From SABY01 sp964612515 (GTDB lineage Bacteria; Bacteroidota; Bacteroidia; Bacteroidales; 4484-276), in assembly GCA_964612515.1 (NCBI GenBank), contig CAZTCX010000113.1, positions 1-11,790 on the forward strand: a DNA stretch of 11,790 bases, in the 5' to 3' direction. Of this stretch, positions 1-6,837 are shown in pieces. Positions within the stretch are counted from its first letter, which is position 1. Each line of letters opens with the position of its first letter. The position numbers were made by a program, and so were the translations under genes. The notes below the pieces were generated by a model, which was not told where the DNA came from, did no database searches, and worked only from the letters and a program-made list of their open reading frames with translations.

Positions 1-300
1 GCTTCCCCACTGGCGGAAGTTTTTCAAATCGTCCATGTTGAAGTGTCCATACATGGCCAGCGTGGCATAAAGCATCGGCGACATGTGGCCGGGGTCCAGG
101 AAAAAACGGTCGCGCTCAGGCCAGAAAGGATCGGTGGGATCGAATTTTAAAAACTCCGAAAAGAGTATTTCGATAAAATCGGCCCCGCCCATGGCGCCAC
201 CGGGGTGTCCCGACTTTGCCTGTTCGACCATTGCCGCTGATAAAACTCTGATGTTGTCGGCAGCACGTGCCGTGGGTGATGATAACGATTGTGAAAGCAT
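1..300 (-). CDS. tkt: Transketolase, N-terminal part (runs off window)
   Basis: This is the first 100 codons of a minus-strand gene whose remainder lies beyond position 1. The translation begins MLSQSLSSPTARAADNIRVL. It then carries the thiamine-diphosphate-enzyme signature KSGHPGGAMGGADF (about residues 28-41), followed by DRFFLDPGHMSPMLYATLAMYG and ending at FRQWGS. This is the N-terminal pyrimidine/pyrophosphate-binding part of transketolase, which transfers two-carbon ketol units between sugar phosphates in the non-oxidative pentose phosphate pathway. The ATG at 298-300 is the only start available: an in-frame TAA lies 12 nt upstream of it. A possible -7 element is at 327-334. It is separated from the punA cluster by a terminator, so it is probably its own transcription unit. 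Whether the gene is full length or split cannot be seen here. Confidence 0.93.
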   Translation of the reverse strand, partial: MLSQSLSSPTARAADNIRVLSAAMVEQAKSGHPGGAMGGADFIEILFSEFLKFDPTDPFWPERDRFFLDPGHMSPMLYATLAMYGHFNMDDLKNFRQWGS

Positions 301-326
301 GTGGATTGATTATTTTTTTGAACTTA

Positions 327-358
327 CAAAAATAGGAAAAGCAGGGAGCGGGCGGAAA
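327..358 (-). promoter_or_regulatory. Candidate Bacteroidota-type promoter for transketolase
   Basis: Read on the minus strand, positions 334-327 are TATTTTTG, an exact match to the Bacteroidota -7 consensus TAnnTTTG. Exactly 20 nt further upstream is TTTC (358-355), a one-mismatch version of the -33 TTTG box. The 5' leader would be about 20-25 nt. This rests on pattern matching alone. Confidence 0.45.
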
Positions 359-411
359 GATGTAATAAAATCTACAACCGGATTCCGCAATAGCATTCTT
401 TTTTAAGACTC

Positions 412-471
412 AAAAAAAATCCCGTAGATACACGTCGTTTTATCAGCGCCATCTGCGGGAATTCTTTTTTA
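412..471 (-). terminator. Hairpin terminator after punA, possibly bidirectional
   Basis: CCCGTAGAT (421-429) pairs with ATCTGCGGG (451-459) to form a 9-bp stem with one G-U pair and a 21-nt loop. On the minus strand the stem is followed by a run of eight U (419-412), about 60 nt after the punA stop codon. On the plus strand it is also followed by T6 after the stem (465-470), so it could work both ways. It separates the purE-punA cluster from transketolase. The long loop makes it weaker than a textbook terminator. Confidence 0.65.
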
Positions 472-483
472 AAATAAAAAAAA

Positions 484-1329
484 TTATGTTGTCTGTCCGT
501 TGAGCTGATTGATCATCTCCAGCACCAGACCTGTCATTTTAGGCTCTACGAAAGAAGCTGCATCAATGACGGCGTCGTGGGTGATAAATTCAATTTTTCC
601 TTCCACACCCAAATCGGAAATTACCGAAAGGGCAAAGCACGAAAGGTTCATGTGCCGTGCAACGGTGGCTTCGGGCACTGTGGACATTCCGACGGCATCG
701 GCGCCAATGGTGCGGATGTAGCGGTATTCGGCGGGCGTTTCGTAGTTGGGGCCGGTAACAACGGCATAGACGCCGGTATGAAAATTTAGTTTTTGACGCG
801 TAGCAATTTCCTGCGCCATGCTGATGAGTTTCTTATCGTAAACTTCGCTCATGTCGGGGAAACGAGGCCCGAAACGTTCGTCGTTGGCACCTATCAGCGG
901 GTTGTGGCCAGTAAGATTAATGTGGTCGCGGATAATCATGATGTCGCCTACGTGGTAATCGGCATTGGTGCCGCCGCTGGCATTGGAAAGAAACAGATGC
1001 TTGATCCCTAAAAATTTGAGCACCCGCACCGGAAACGTGACCTGCTGCATGGAATAACCTTCATAAAAATGGAATCGTCCCTTGAGCGCCACCACCGGCA
1101 TCTTGTTGATGGTTCCAAAAACGAGCGTTCCCTGATGACCTTTTACGGTGGAAACGGGGAAGTGGGGGATTTCTTCGTAGGGAATGCTTTGCGTTACTTC
1201 TATCTGGCTGATGAAATTGCCCAGGCCGGTACCGAGGATAATCCCGACCCGCGGCTCAACGTTGGTTTTGCTGCGGAGGTACGCTACTGTTTCCTGAATT
1301 TGATCGTACATAATTTCGTATTTGTTCAT
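484..1329 (-). CDS. punA: Purine nucleoside phosphorylase (trimeric, PNP class I type)
   Basis: The product phosphorolytically cleaves purine nucleosides to base and ribose-1-phosphate in cytoplasmic purine salvage. At 281 aa it is typical of the trimeric PNP/MTAP family. Visible motifs are the phosphate loop LGTGLG (32-37), GRFHFYEGY (84-92, with the His87 equivalent of human His86), NASGGTN (116-122), the base-binding GPNYETPAEYR (193-203, Glu197) and GADAVGMSTVPE (209-220). The residue matching human Asn243 is Asp239 (SVISDLG), which I believe is usual in Bacteroidota members of this family. The gene starts inside the end of lpxK: from Met1 the overlap is 74 nt, and from Met7 (1309-1311) it is 56 nt. 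Met7 would also give a family-like start (MYDQIQETVAYL), so the exact start is open. It is the last gene of the cluster and is followed by a terminator. Confidence 0.95.
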   Translation of the reverse strand: MNKYEIMYDQIQETVAYLRSKTNVEPRVGIILGTGLGNFISQIEVTQSIPYEEIPHFPVSTVKGHQGTLVFGTINKMPVVALKGRFHFYEGYSMQQVTFPVRVLKFLGIKHLFLSNASGGTNADYHVGDIMIIRDHINLTGHNPLIGANDERFGPRFPDMSEVYDKKLISMAQEIATRQKLNFHTGVYAVVTGPNYETPAEYRYIRTIGADAVGMSTVPEATVARHMNLSCFALSVISDLGVEGKIEFITHDAVIDAASFVEPKMTGLVLEMINQLNGQTT

Positions 1330-2347
1330 TAAAACTTTTTCTGAATTCGGTATGTATTTTTATTTCAATTGGGATGTAGAAAACGGGCAAGTCGGCCAAA
1401 AGTTCAGGAATGTGAGGGATGGCGATGCGCATGGCGTCTTTTTCGGTGGTGATGATGATTTTATTTTTAATAAAAAGATTTTCAAATGCCTTTCTTATTT
1501 TCTCATAATCCTTATCCGTGTAGCGGTGATGATCGCTAAATTCGATGATTTCCTGGTAATTGCTCAGGCTCACCACATGATCCTGCAGTGGATAGATATT
1601 GGCGATACCGGCAAAAAGCAGCACAGAACTTACTTTCTCGGCCGGGAGCTGTGCCGTGGAACCCGGCAGCGGTGTGAGCGAACCATAGCTGATGTAGGAG
1701 AAGAGAAGCTGCTGATGTGGTTTTGGCTTAAGCTGTTCAGTGATTTGGCGAACGGTTATAGGGGAAAGCGTGCGCCCTGATTTGGTAACGATAATTATAT
1801 CGGCACGGTGGGCGCCGCTCCTGGCTTCGCGCAATGTTCCCACAGGCACCGGATAATCTTCGGCATAGAGATTATGAAAGTCGGTGAGCAGTATCGAAAG
1901 CCCCGGTTTTACGGCGCGGTGCTGGAAGGCATCGTCGAGAAGAATCACGTCGGTGGCAGGGCGTTTTTGCAATATCCTGCTTATTCCCCGCACCCGATTA
2001 GCATCGACAGCTACAGGGATTTCAGGAAATTTGCGGCTTATCTGCAAAGGCTCGTCACCAATATCCAGCGATGTCGAATCGGGCGCAGCCAATACAAATC
2101 CGCGACTTTTGCGCTTGTATCCACGGCTAATAACCACCGGATTAAAATCACCTTTGAGCAGCTTGATGAGATATTCTACGTGAGGAGTTTTTCCTGTTCC
2201 GCCCATGCTCAGATTGCCCACGGAAATCACCGGAACGTCGAATCGCTTCGACCTCAGCAATCCCCAGTCGTAGGCTTTATTGCGCAGCATCAGCAGCAGC
2301 GCATAAAGCAAAGCAAAAGGATACAGAAGAAACAGAAATACTCTCAC
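1256..2347 (-). CDS. lpxK: Tetraacyldisaccharide 4'-kinase (lipid A synthesis)
   Basis: The product phosphorylates the 4' position of the lipid A disaccharide precursor at the inner face of the cytoplasmic membrane. The 363-aa protein starts with a hydrophobic anchor (residues 3-20). It continues with the Walker A sequence VGNLSMGGTGKTP (43-55), RGYKRKSRG (75-83), GDEP (97-100, containing the catalytic Asp), LDDAFQHR (137-144) and TLREARSGAHRAD (171-183). A DHH motif and TTEKDAMRI follow near the C-terminus. The start is a GTG at 2345-2347. An in-frame TGA lies a short way upstream and no ATG lies between, and the N-terminus matches the family. No Shine-Dalgarno is evident. The last residues overlap the start of punA in another frame. 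A 59-nt gap separates it from the SRPBCC gene upstream, so it is probably in the same operon. Confidence 0.95.
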   Translation of the reverse strand: MRVFLFLLYPFALLYALLLMLRNKAYDWGLLRSKRFDVPVISVGNLSMGGTGKTPHVEYLIKLLKGDFNPVVISRGYKRKSRGFVLAAPDSTSLDIGDEPLQISRKFPEIPVAVDANRVRGISRILQKRPATDVILLDDAFQHRAVKPGLSILLTDFHNLYAEDYPVPVGTLREARSGAHRADIIIVTKSGRTLSPITVRQITEQLKPKPHQQLLFSYISYGSLTPLPGSTAQLPAEKVSSVLLFAGIANIYPLQDHVVSLSNYQEIIEFSDHHRYTDKDYEKIRKAFENLFIKNKIIITTEKDAMRIAIPHIPELLADLPVFYIPIEIKIHTEFRKSFNEQIRNYVRSNSGNSSVPPQQNQR

Positions 2348-2406
2348 TTTATCGTAATGTTTTAATCAGGTGTCGCAAGCTATTGTTTTAAATTATAAAA
2401 AGGCAA

Positions 2407-2820
2407 CTAATTAGCGCCAGCTTCCAAATGTGTTTTAAGATTTTGCGTAAGCAGATTAACAAAATTGGTCAACGGGCGTCGCGCCATCATCTCCATCATC
2501 GCATTGATGTCGGCTTCAATTTCAAAGAAAATCTTTGCCTCCAGCCGCGCATTTGGACGATAATGCAACACGAGCGTAAACTTAACTTTCGATTCGGCTG
2601 TAGCCGGAAATTCAAACCTAAAAGGAAAATCAATAATGCCGCGGCTCATGCTCAGACGGCCGATATTTTTGATGGTGAACGCACAGGTATTTTCGTCGGC
2701 CTGCCACGCTTCTATTTGCTCGGGCATGATGCTTTCGAAGTTGCGCATATCTTTGGTAAAGCCACTAATTTCTTCGGGTGTGGCAGTGCTGTCGAGGGTA
2801 TCGGCTGTAAACTTTTTCAT
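2407..2820 (-). CDS. SRPBCC-like (START/polyketide-cyclase fold) protein next to pyrE
   Basis: This is a small soluble protein of 137 aa with no signal peptide. The sequence from FTKDMRNFESIMPEQIEAW through TCAFTIKNIGRLSM and a strand-rich middle to the C-terminal helix MMEMMARRPLTNFVNLLTQNL resembles the SRPBCC ligand-binding fold found beside pyrE in other Bacteroidota. I recognise it by overall pattern and by neighbourhood, not by a diagnostic catalytic motif. Its start ATG overlaps the pyrE stop as ATGA (2817-2820), which implies translational coupling. No ligand or reaction can be assigned. A role linked to nucleotide or envelope metabolism is only suggested by the operon. Confidence 0.8.
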   Translation of the reverse strand: MKKFTADTLDSTATPEEISGFTKDMRNFESIMPEQIEAWQADENTCAFTIKNIGRLSMSRGIIDFPFRFEFPATAESKVKFTLVLHYRPNARLEAKIFFEIEADINAMMEMMARRPLTNFVNLLTQNLKTHLEAGAN

Positions 2821-3470
2821 GACTTAACGGATTGAAAGTCCCAGTTGGCCGGATCGTGGCGCCATAGTTTCAGTACCGCCAGCTCTTCCTCACGGATGTA
2901 TTTATCGGTCAGTGCCTGCTGTAGCAGATGGTCATAATCCGACAGTGCAAAAATTTTGCATGTGTTGCCGCATATCTCACTGTTTATGGGGAATCCATAG
3001 GTAAAAATAGCCAACAAACCTTTCACGTTGGCGCCGGCTTTTTTCACGGTTTCAACGGCGGCCAAAGAACTGCCTCCTGTCGAAATCAGGTCTTCGATAA
3101 GAATTACCCGTTGCCCCGATTCAATAACGCCTTCAATCTGGTTGGTAAGTCCGTGGCCTTTCTGTGCTCCCCGCACATAGGCAAACGGAATCCCCAATTC
3201 CTGTGCTACCAAAACTCCATGTGCAATGCCACCGGTGGCAACGCCGGCAATCACATCCACATCGCCAAACTCTTCGCCGATGAGCTGCACAAATTGCTGG
3301 CGGATATAATTGCGGATGACAGGATGCGACAACGTGATGCGGTTGTCGCAGTAGATGGGCGATTTCCGGCCCGATGCCCAGGTGAATGGCGTTTTTAAAT
3401 TTAACTTGATGGCCTTGATGCGCAGCAGGTACTCTGCTATCTTCAAGGCCGATTCTTCTCTGATCTTCAT
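2817..3470 (-). CDS. pyrE: Orotate phosphoribosyltransferase
   Basis: The product makes orotidine 5'-phosphate from orotate and PRPP in de novo pyrimidine synthesis. At 217 aa it has the type I phosphoribosyltransferase fold. The PRPP-binding loop is VILIEDLISTGGSS (122-135, Glu126/Asp127). The orotate/PRPP-contacting N-terminal segment FTWASGRKSPIYCDNR spans 29-44, and GVATGGIAHG spans 76-85. The mobile catalytic loop is YVRGAQKGHGL (98-108), which keeps the equivalents of enterobacterial Arg99, Lys103 and His105 but has Gly101 where Lys100 would be. The ATG at 3468-3470 gives the normal family N-terminus. It lies 37 nt downstream of purE and overlaps the next gene by ATGA, so purE-pyrE-SRPBCC form a tight unit. 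Confidence 0.95.
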   Translation of the reverse strand: MKIREESALKIAEYLLRIKAIKLNLKTPFTWASGRKSPIYCDNRITLSHPVIRNYIRQQFVQLIGEEFGDVDVIAGVATGGIAHGVLVAQELGIPFAYVRGAQKGHGLTNQIEGVIESGQRVILIEDLISTGGSSLAAVETVKKAGANVKGLLAIFTYGFPINSEICGNTCKIFALSDYDHLLQQALTDKYIREEELAVLKLWRHDPANWDFQSVKS

Positions 3471-3507
3471 AATTGGTTTTGGATAATATTGAAAAACCCG
3501 TTTTAAA

Positions 3508-4023
3508 TTAAACTTTGTAATCGTATTTTATCTCGGCAAGCGATTGGTTGGCTTTGATAATTTTCTCTTTAAGATTTTCTTTGTAAGTCACCACGCGCCG
3601 GCTGATGTCGTTGCTGGCTACAGCCAATATTTGTGCAGCTAATATGCCGGCATTGGTGGCGCCGTTGACAGCTACTGTTGCCACAGGAATTCCGGGAGGC
3701 ATCTGCACAATGGCCAACAAGGCGTCGAGCCCTTCGAGGGAAGCTTTGATGGGAACGCCAATCACCGGGATGGGCGTCATGGCGGCAATTACGCCTGGCA
3801 GATGCGCCGCCATGCCTGCTCCGGCAATGATGACGCGGATGCCCCGACCGGAAGCCGAGCGTGCAAACTGCTCCACTTTTTCGGGCGTGCGGTGTGCCGA
3901 GAGCGCGTTCATCTCAAATGGAATCTGCAGTTCGTTCAGTACGTTAGCAGCGCCCTCCATCACCGCCAGGTCGGAAGTGCTTCCCATGATGATGCTTACC
4001 AGTGGTTTTCTATTCTCGTCCAT
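3508..4023 (-). CDS. purE: N5-carboxyaminoimidazole ribonucleotide mutase (class I PurE)
   Basis: The product converts N5-CAIR to CAIR in de novo purine synthesis. With the ATG at 4021-4023 it is 171 aa, the usual length. It carries GSTSD (14-18), the catalytic-His motif NALSAHRTP (39-47, His44), AGAGMAAHLPGVIA (67-80), VIGVPI (87-92) and VNGATNAGILA (119-129). I chose this ATG over a possible TTG at 4041 because MDENRKPLVSIIMGSTSD matches the normal PurE start and the extra six residues add nothing recognisable. It is the first gene of the minus-strand cluster and is divergent from hpt. A TAnnTTTG element lies about 70 nt upstream. Confidence 0.95.
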   Translation of the reverse strand: MDENRKPLVSIIMGSTSDLAVMEGAANVLNELQIPFEMNALSAHRTPEKVEQFARSASGRGIRVIIAGAGMAAHLPGVIAAMTPIPVIGVPIKASLEGLDALLAIVQMPPGIPVATVAVNGATNAGILAAQILAVASNDISRRVVTYKENLKEKIIKANQSLAEIKYDYKV

Positions 4024-4094
4024 AGTAGCTTTTTGTTTCAATGTTTTAATACCGCAGGCTGTGTCGTATCGTCGTTTGCGCCAATGTTAGCCGA

Positions 4095-4102
4095 CAAATT
4101 TA
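4095..4102 (-). promoter_or_regulatory. Candidate -7 element for the purE cluster
   Basis: On the minus strand this reads TAAATTTG, an exact TAnnTTTG match, about 72 nt upstream of the purE ATG. No clear TTTG -33 box sits 18-21 nt further upstream. An 8-bp palindrome GCACGTGC (4120-4127) sits between this element and the hpt -7 element and could be an operator, but that is speculative. Confidence 0.4.
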
Positions 4103-4137
4103 ATACTTATTTCAAATCTGCACGTGCCATTAACGCG

Positions 4138-4145
4138 TATCTTTG
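4138..4145 (+). promoter_or_regulatory. Candidate -7 element for hpt
   Basis: TATCTTTG is an exact TAnnTTTG match 31 nt before the hpt ATG, giving a leader of roughly 25 nt. The -33 box is not obvious. It is divergent from the purE element and the two candidate boxes are 35 nt apart. Confidence 0.45.
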
Positions 4146-4176
4146 CACGCTTTAACATCTAAACGACTATAACTAC

Positions 4177-4719
4177 ATGCGTGAGATCACAGTACTCGAC
4201 AAAACTTTTGAACTTTTTATTGAATCTTCCGTCATCCATGAGGCCACCATCCGGATGGCACACAAACTTACGGAAGACCTGAAGGGTAAAAATCCGCTTT
4301 TTCTGGTGGTGCTCAACGGCGCTTTTATGTTTGCAAGCGATCTGATCAAACAGTTGAAATTCGATTGTGAAATATCATTTGTAAAACTTTCGTCTTACGC
4401 CGGAACAAAGACAACCGCGGTAGTGCGCGAACTTATCGGGCTTGACGAGGTGCTGCACGGACGCACCGTGGTGATTGTAGAAGACATCATCGATACGGGC
4501 ATTACCATGGCCAACACCAAGGAAAAACTAAGAAAACTCGAAGCAAGCGATGTTCGCCTTGCAACGCTACTTTTCAAACCGGGAGCTTTTCAGATGGATT
4601 ATAAAATCGACTATGTCGGCATCGAAATCCCCAATGATTTCATCGTAGGTTATGGTTTGGATTATGATGGCCTGGGGCGTAACTATCCTGACATCTACAA
4701 ACTTAAGCCTGAAGCGTAG
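4177..4719 (+). CDS. hpt: Hypoxanthine phosphoribosyltransferase
   Basis: The product converts hypoxanthine (and often guanine) plus PRPP to IMP/GMP in purine salvage, so it can use the base released by the PunA encoded across the divergent region. The 180-aa protein shows the early active-site loop VVLNGAF (44-50), the flexible-loop SSY motif in VKLSSYAGT (69-77), the PRPP signature VVIVEDIIDTGIT (98-110) and the C-terminal base-binding segment EIPNDFIVGYGLDYDG (150-165). The ATG at 4177 is the only sensible start and no Shine-Dalgarno is present. In many Bacteroidota adk lies between hpt and obg. Here a 257-nt non-coding gap follows instead. Confidence 0.95.
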   Translation: MREITVLDKTFELFIESSVIHEATIRMAHKLTEDLKGKNPLFLVVLNGAFMFASDLIKQLKFDCEISFVKLSSYAGTKTTAVVRELIGLDEVLHGRTVVIVEDIIDTGITMANTKEKLRKLEASDVRLATLLFKPGAFQMDYKIDYVGIEIPNDFIVGYGLDYDGLGRNYPDIYKLKPEA

Positions 4720-4976
4720 GTTCTCTTTTATAATAAAATGTGACCGGTAGCTTTAAACAAATACAAAATCGGGAAGGTTATCAAAAAGGTAGGTCTTAGG
4801 ATTTGATTTCATTTGTGGAAAAATAAATTTCAAAACTGCAATAAAGCCATTTTATAGCCTGTTGATCAATAACTCCGATCTATAGGCCAGTGGTAGGAAG
4901 GGTATAGAATTCAGCGGACTTTAGCCCAATAAACGACCTTTCATTAATTAAGAAAATAGTCTAAACGATTGCAATT
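4720..4976 (+). other. Non-coding gap between hpt and obg with degenerate repeat-like sequence
   Basis: This is 257 nt of A/T-rich sequence with no credible gene and no visible adk remnant. The right half (4875-4935) contains degraded palindromic pieces around CCGATCTATAGGCC (4875-4888) and GCGGACTTTAGCCC (4914-4927), plus the string AGCCCAATAAA (4923-4933). That string recurs at 11661-11671 beside a REP-like hairpin. No clean terminator for hpt and no exact TAnnTTTG promoter for obg was found. Confidence 0.5.
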
Positions 4977-5966
4977 ATGAACAACTCTAACTTTGTTGAT
5001 TACGTCAAAATATTCTGTCGTTCGGGACATGGCGGCGGCGGATCGGCACATTTTCACCGCTCGCGCAGCACCCCCAAGGGAGGCCCCGATGGTGGCGACG
5101 GCGGACGCGGCGGCCACATCATCCTGCGTGGCAATGAGCAACTCTGGACGTTGCTGCACCTGAAATACACCAAACATGTAATGGCCGAACGCGGCGGCAA
5201 TGGTGGCGACAATCTCAAAACCGGTGCACAGGGAAAAGATGTGGTGCTGGATGTTCCCCTCGGAACAGTAGCCCGCGACGCCGAAACCGGTGAGGTCGCG
5301 TTTGAGATCACGCAACACGATGAAGAAAGAATTCTTGTGCCAGGCGGCCGCGGTGGCAAAGGCAACGACTTTTTTAAATCCTCCACCATGCAGACGCCAC
5401 GCTTTGCACAGCCTGGCGAAGATGGACTGGAGAGCTGGAAGATATTAGAGCTAAAACTCCTCGCCGATGTTGGATTGGTAGGTTTCCCCAATGCCGGGAA
5501 AAGCACCTTGCTTACGGCTTTGTCGGCAGCCCGTCCCGAAATTGCCGATTATCCTTTTACCACTTTGCGCCCCAATCTCGGCATCGTTGCTTATCATGAT
5601 CACAAATCATTTGTGATGGCCGATATCCCGGGCATCATCGAAGGTGCACACGAAGGCAAAGGACTGGGACTTCGCTTTCTGCGGCACATCGAGCGCAACT
5701 CGATTCTGCTTTTTATGATCCCTACCGATACTGCCGACATCCAAAAGGAATACGATATTTTACTCAACGAACTCAAACAATTCAATCCGGAATTATTAGA
5801 CAAAACGCGCATCCTGGCCATCAGCAAATCCGACCTGCTCGACGCCGAACTGATGCGCGAGATGGAACCCACGCTGCCATCGGTGCCGCATCTGTTTATC
5901 TCTGCAATCACCGGACAGGGGCTGCCCAAACTCAAGGATATGATTTGGCAGGCGCTCAATGGATGA
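4977..5966 (+). CDS. obg: Obg/CgtA family GTPase
   Basis: This is an essential-type GTPase associated with large ribosomal subunit assembly and stress responses. The 329-aa protein has the glycine-rich Obg fold at residues 1-158 (HGGGGSAHFHRSR at 18-30, GGPDGGDGGRGGH at 35-47, PGGRGGKGN at 122-130). The G domain follows: G1 GFPNAGKST (169-177), switch region DYPFTTLRPN (191-200), G3 DIPG (216-219), G4 SKSD (283-286) and G5 SAITG (309-313). G4 is SKSD rather than the NKxD of most Obg proteins, which I believe is normal in Bacteroidota. There is no C-terminal OCT domain; the protein ends soon after G5. The ATG at 4977 gives the family start. Confidence 0.96.
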   Translation: MNNSNFVDYVKIFCRSGHGGGGSAHFHRSRSTPKGGPDGGDGGRGGHIILRGNEQLWTLLHLKYTKHVMAERGGNGGDNLKTGAQGKDVVLDVPLGTVARDAETGEVAFEITQHDEERILVPGGRGGKGNDFFKSSTMQTPRFAQPGEDGLESWKILELKLLADVGLVGFPNAGKSTLLTALSAARPEIADYPFTTLRPNLGIVAYHDHKSFVMADIPGIIEGAHEGKGLGLRFLRHIERNSILLFMIPTDTADIQKEYDILLNELKQFNPELLDKTRILAISKSDLLDAELMREMEPTLPSVPHLFISAITGQGLPKLKDMIWQALNG

Positions 5967-5990
5967 ACCACATAGCTAAAGAAAAATAAC

Positions 5991-6115
5991 AATACCCAAA
6001 TTTCAAATGACAAATAAATTCCAAATAGTAAATCCAAAATCTCTAAACGGTTTGGGGTATTGATTTTTTTGACATTGTAATTTATTTGGGATTTGTTTTA
6101 TTGGATTTTGGGATT
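5991..6115. repeat. CAAAT-type interspersed repeat with inverted arms, copy 1
   Basis: This lies 24 nt after the obg stop. AATACCCAAA (5991-6000) is inverted as TTTGGGGTATT (6051-6061, one extra G). The interior is built from CAAAT-like units. The T-rich stretch 6078-6115 repeats the theme on the other strand. Positions 5997-6019 match 9198-9221 with a single inserted base, including AAATGACAAATAAAT. It looks like a non-autonomous interspersed element; no coding capacity was seen. Confidence 0.6.
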
Positions 6116-6170
6116 TTAAGTAGATAGGTAAAAGAATGAATTCAAAACACAACCTTTAAAAGAATCCGTT

Positions 6171-6758
6171 TTGCTCGAAACGCTTAATCAAATCGACACC
6201 TGGCTTTTTCTGTTGCTAAACGGGCTGCATAGCGGCCTTCTGGATTTTGTTATGGTTTGGATAAGCGATCGCTTTGTATGGATACCGATGTATGCCGTGC
6301 TGGTTTATCTTTTGATCCGGCAATACAAATGGCGCACTTTGTTGATTTTGCTTTTGGTGGCTTTGGCCATCACCACCAGTGATCAACTCACCTGGCATCT
6401 GAAAAATTTCTTTGAACGACCCCGCCCTTGTCATGCGGAAGCGTTGCAGGGCTTGGTGCACACGGTGCGGGATAAGTGCGGTGGCCAGTACGGATTTATG
6501 TCGGGGCATGCTGCAAATGTTTTCGCGTTGGCGCTGCTGCTGCTTCCGTTTTTCAAAAGCCGCTACCGATATTTCCCACTATTTATCATCGTGTGGGCTG
6601 CGGTGGTGTCGTATTCACGCATCTATCTGGGGGTGCATTATCCGGGCGACATTTTGGTGGGTGCACTCCTTGGGGCAAGTATTGGTTTCGGCTACAGCCG
6701 AATATATTTTTTAATTTTTCGTCCAAAGAACCTCGCTGCACCGTCACCCGCGGCATAG
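6171..6758 (+). CDS. PAP2-family membrane phosphatase
   Basis: This is a 195-aa integral membrane phosphatase of the PAP2/acid phosphatase superfamily, several of which dephosphorylate lipid phosphates such as undecaprenyl diphosphate, phosphatidylglycerol phosphate or lipid A. Motif C1 is KNFFERPRP (78-86), C2 is MSGH (110-113) and C3 is SRIYLGVHYPGD (149-160), so Lys78, Arg83, His113, Arg150, His156 and Asp160 are all in place. Hydrophobic segments are visible at about 10-30, 37-50, 55-70, 113-127, 134-149 and 160-183. The start is a TTG (6171-6173). An in-frame stop lies near 6129 with no ATG between, and MLETLNQIDTWLFLLLNG is the usual N-terminus of this group. The substrate cannot be decided from sequence; nearby lpxK and lptE make an envelope lipid plausible. 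Confidence 0.9.
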   Translation: MLETLNQIDTWLFLLLNGLHSGLLDFVMVWISDRFVWIPMYAVLVYLLIRQYKWRTLLILLLVALAITTSDQLTWHLKNFFERPRPCHAEALQGLVHTVRDKCGGQYGFMSGHAANVFALALLLLPFFKSRYRYFPLFIIVWAAVVSYSRIYLGVHYPGDILVGALLGASIGFGYSRIYFLIFRPKNLAAPSPAA

Positions 6759-6796
6759 TAGAAATCCTGTCCGGATTAATACCGAACTAATAATTC

Positions 6797-6804
6797 TATT
6801 TTTG
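6797..6804 (+). promoter_or_regulatory. Candidate -7 element for the sigma-54 activator-lptE pair
   Basis: TATTTTTG is an exact TAnnTTTG match 33 nt before the ATG at 6838 and 38 nt after the PAP2 stop. No good TTTG box is present 18-21 nt upstream. It suggests the activator has its own start site. Confidence 0.45.
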
Positions 6805-6837
6805 CAACACATTCTTTATTATTAAAAGATTTACCCG

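Noticed and set aside
4024..4041. TTG at 4041 as an upstream start of purE adding six residues.
   Set aside because: The ATG at 4023 matches the usual PurE start and needs no unusual codon.
4064..4084. CGTTTGCG upstream of purE resembling half of the enterobacterial PurR box.
   Set aside because: The other half-site is absent, and that regulator is not expected in Bacteroidota.
4119..4135. TGGCAC on the minus strand near the purE/hpt promoters, considered as half of a sigma-54 promoter.
   Set aside because: The required TTGC five bases further is not present (GATT instead), and both genes have better TAnnTTTG elements.
5054..5506. A long antisense frame (150 codons) over obg, rich in Pro and Ser.
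   Set aside because: It is the shadow of the glycine-rich Obg domain on the other strand; the GGN codons of Obg read as proline-rich in reverse. Obg itself has complete motifs.
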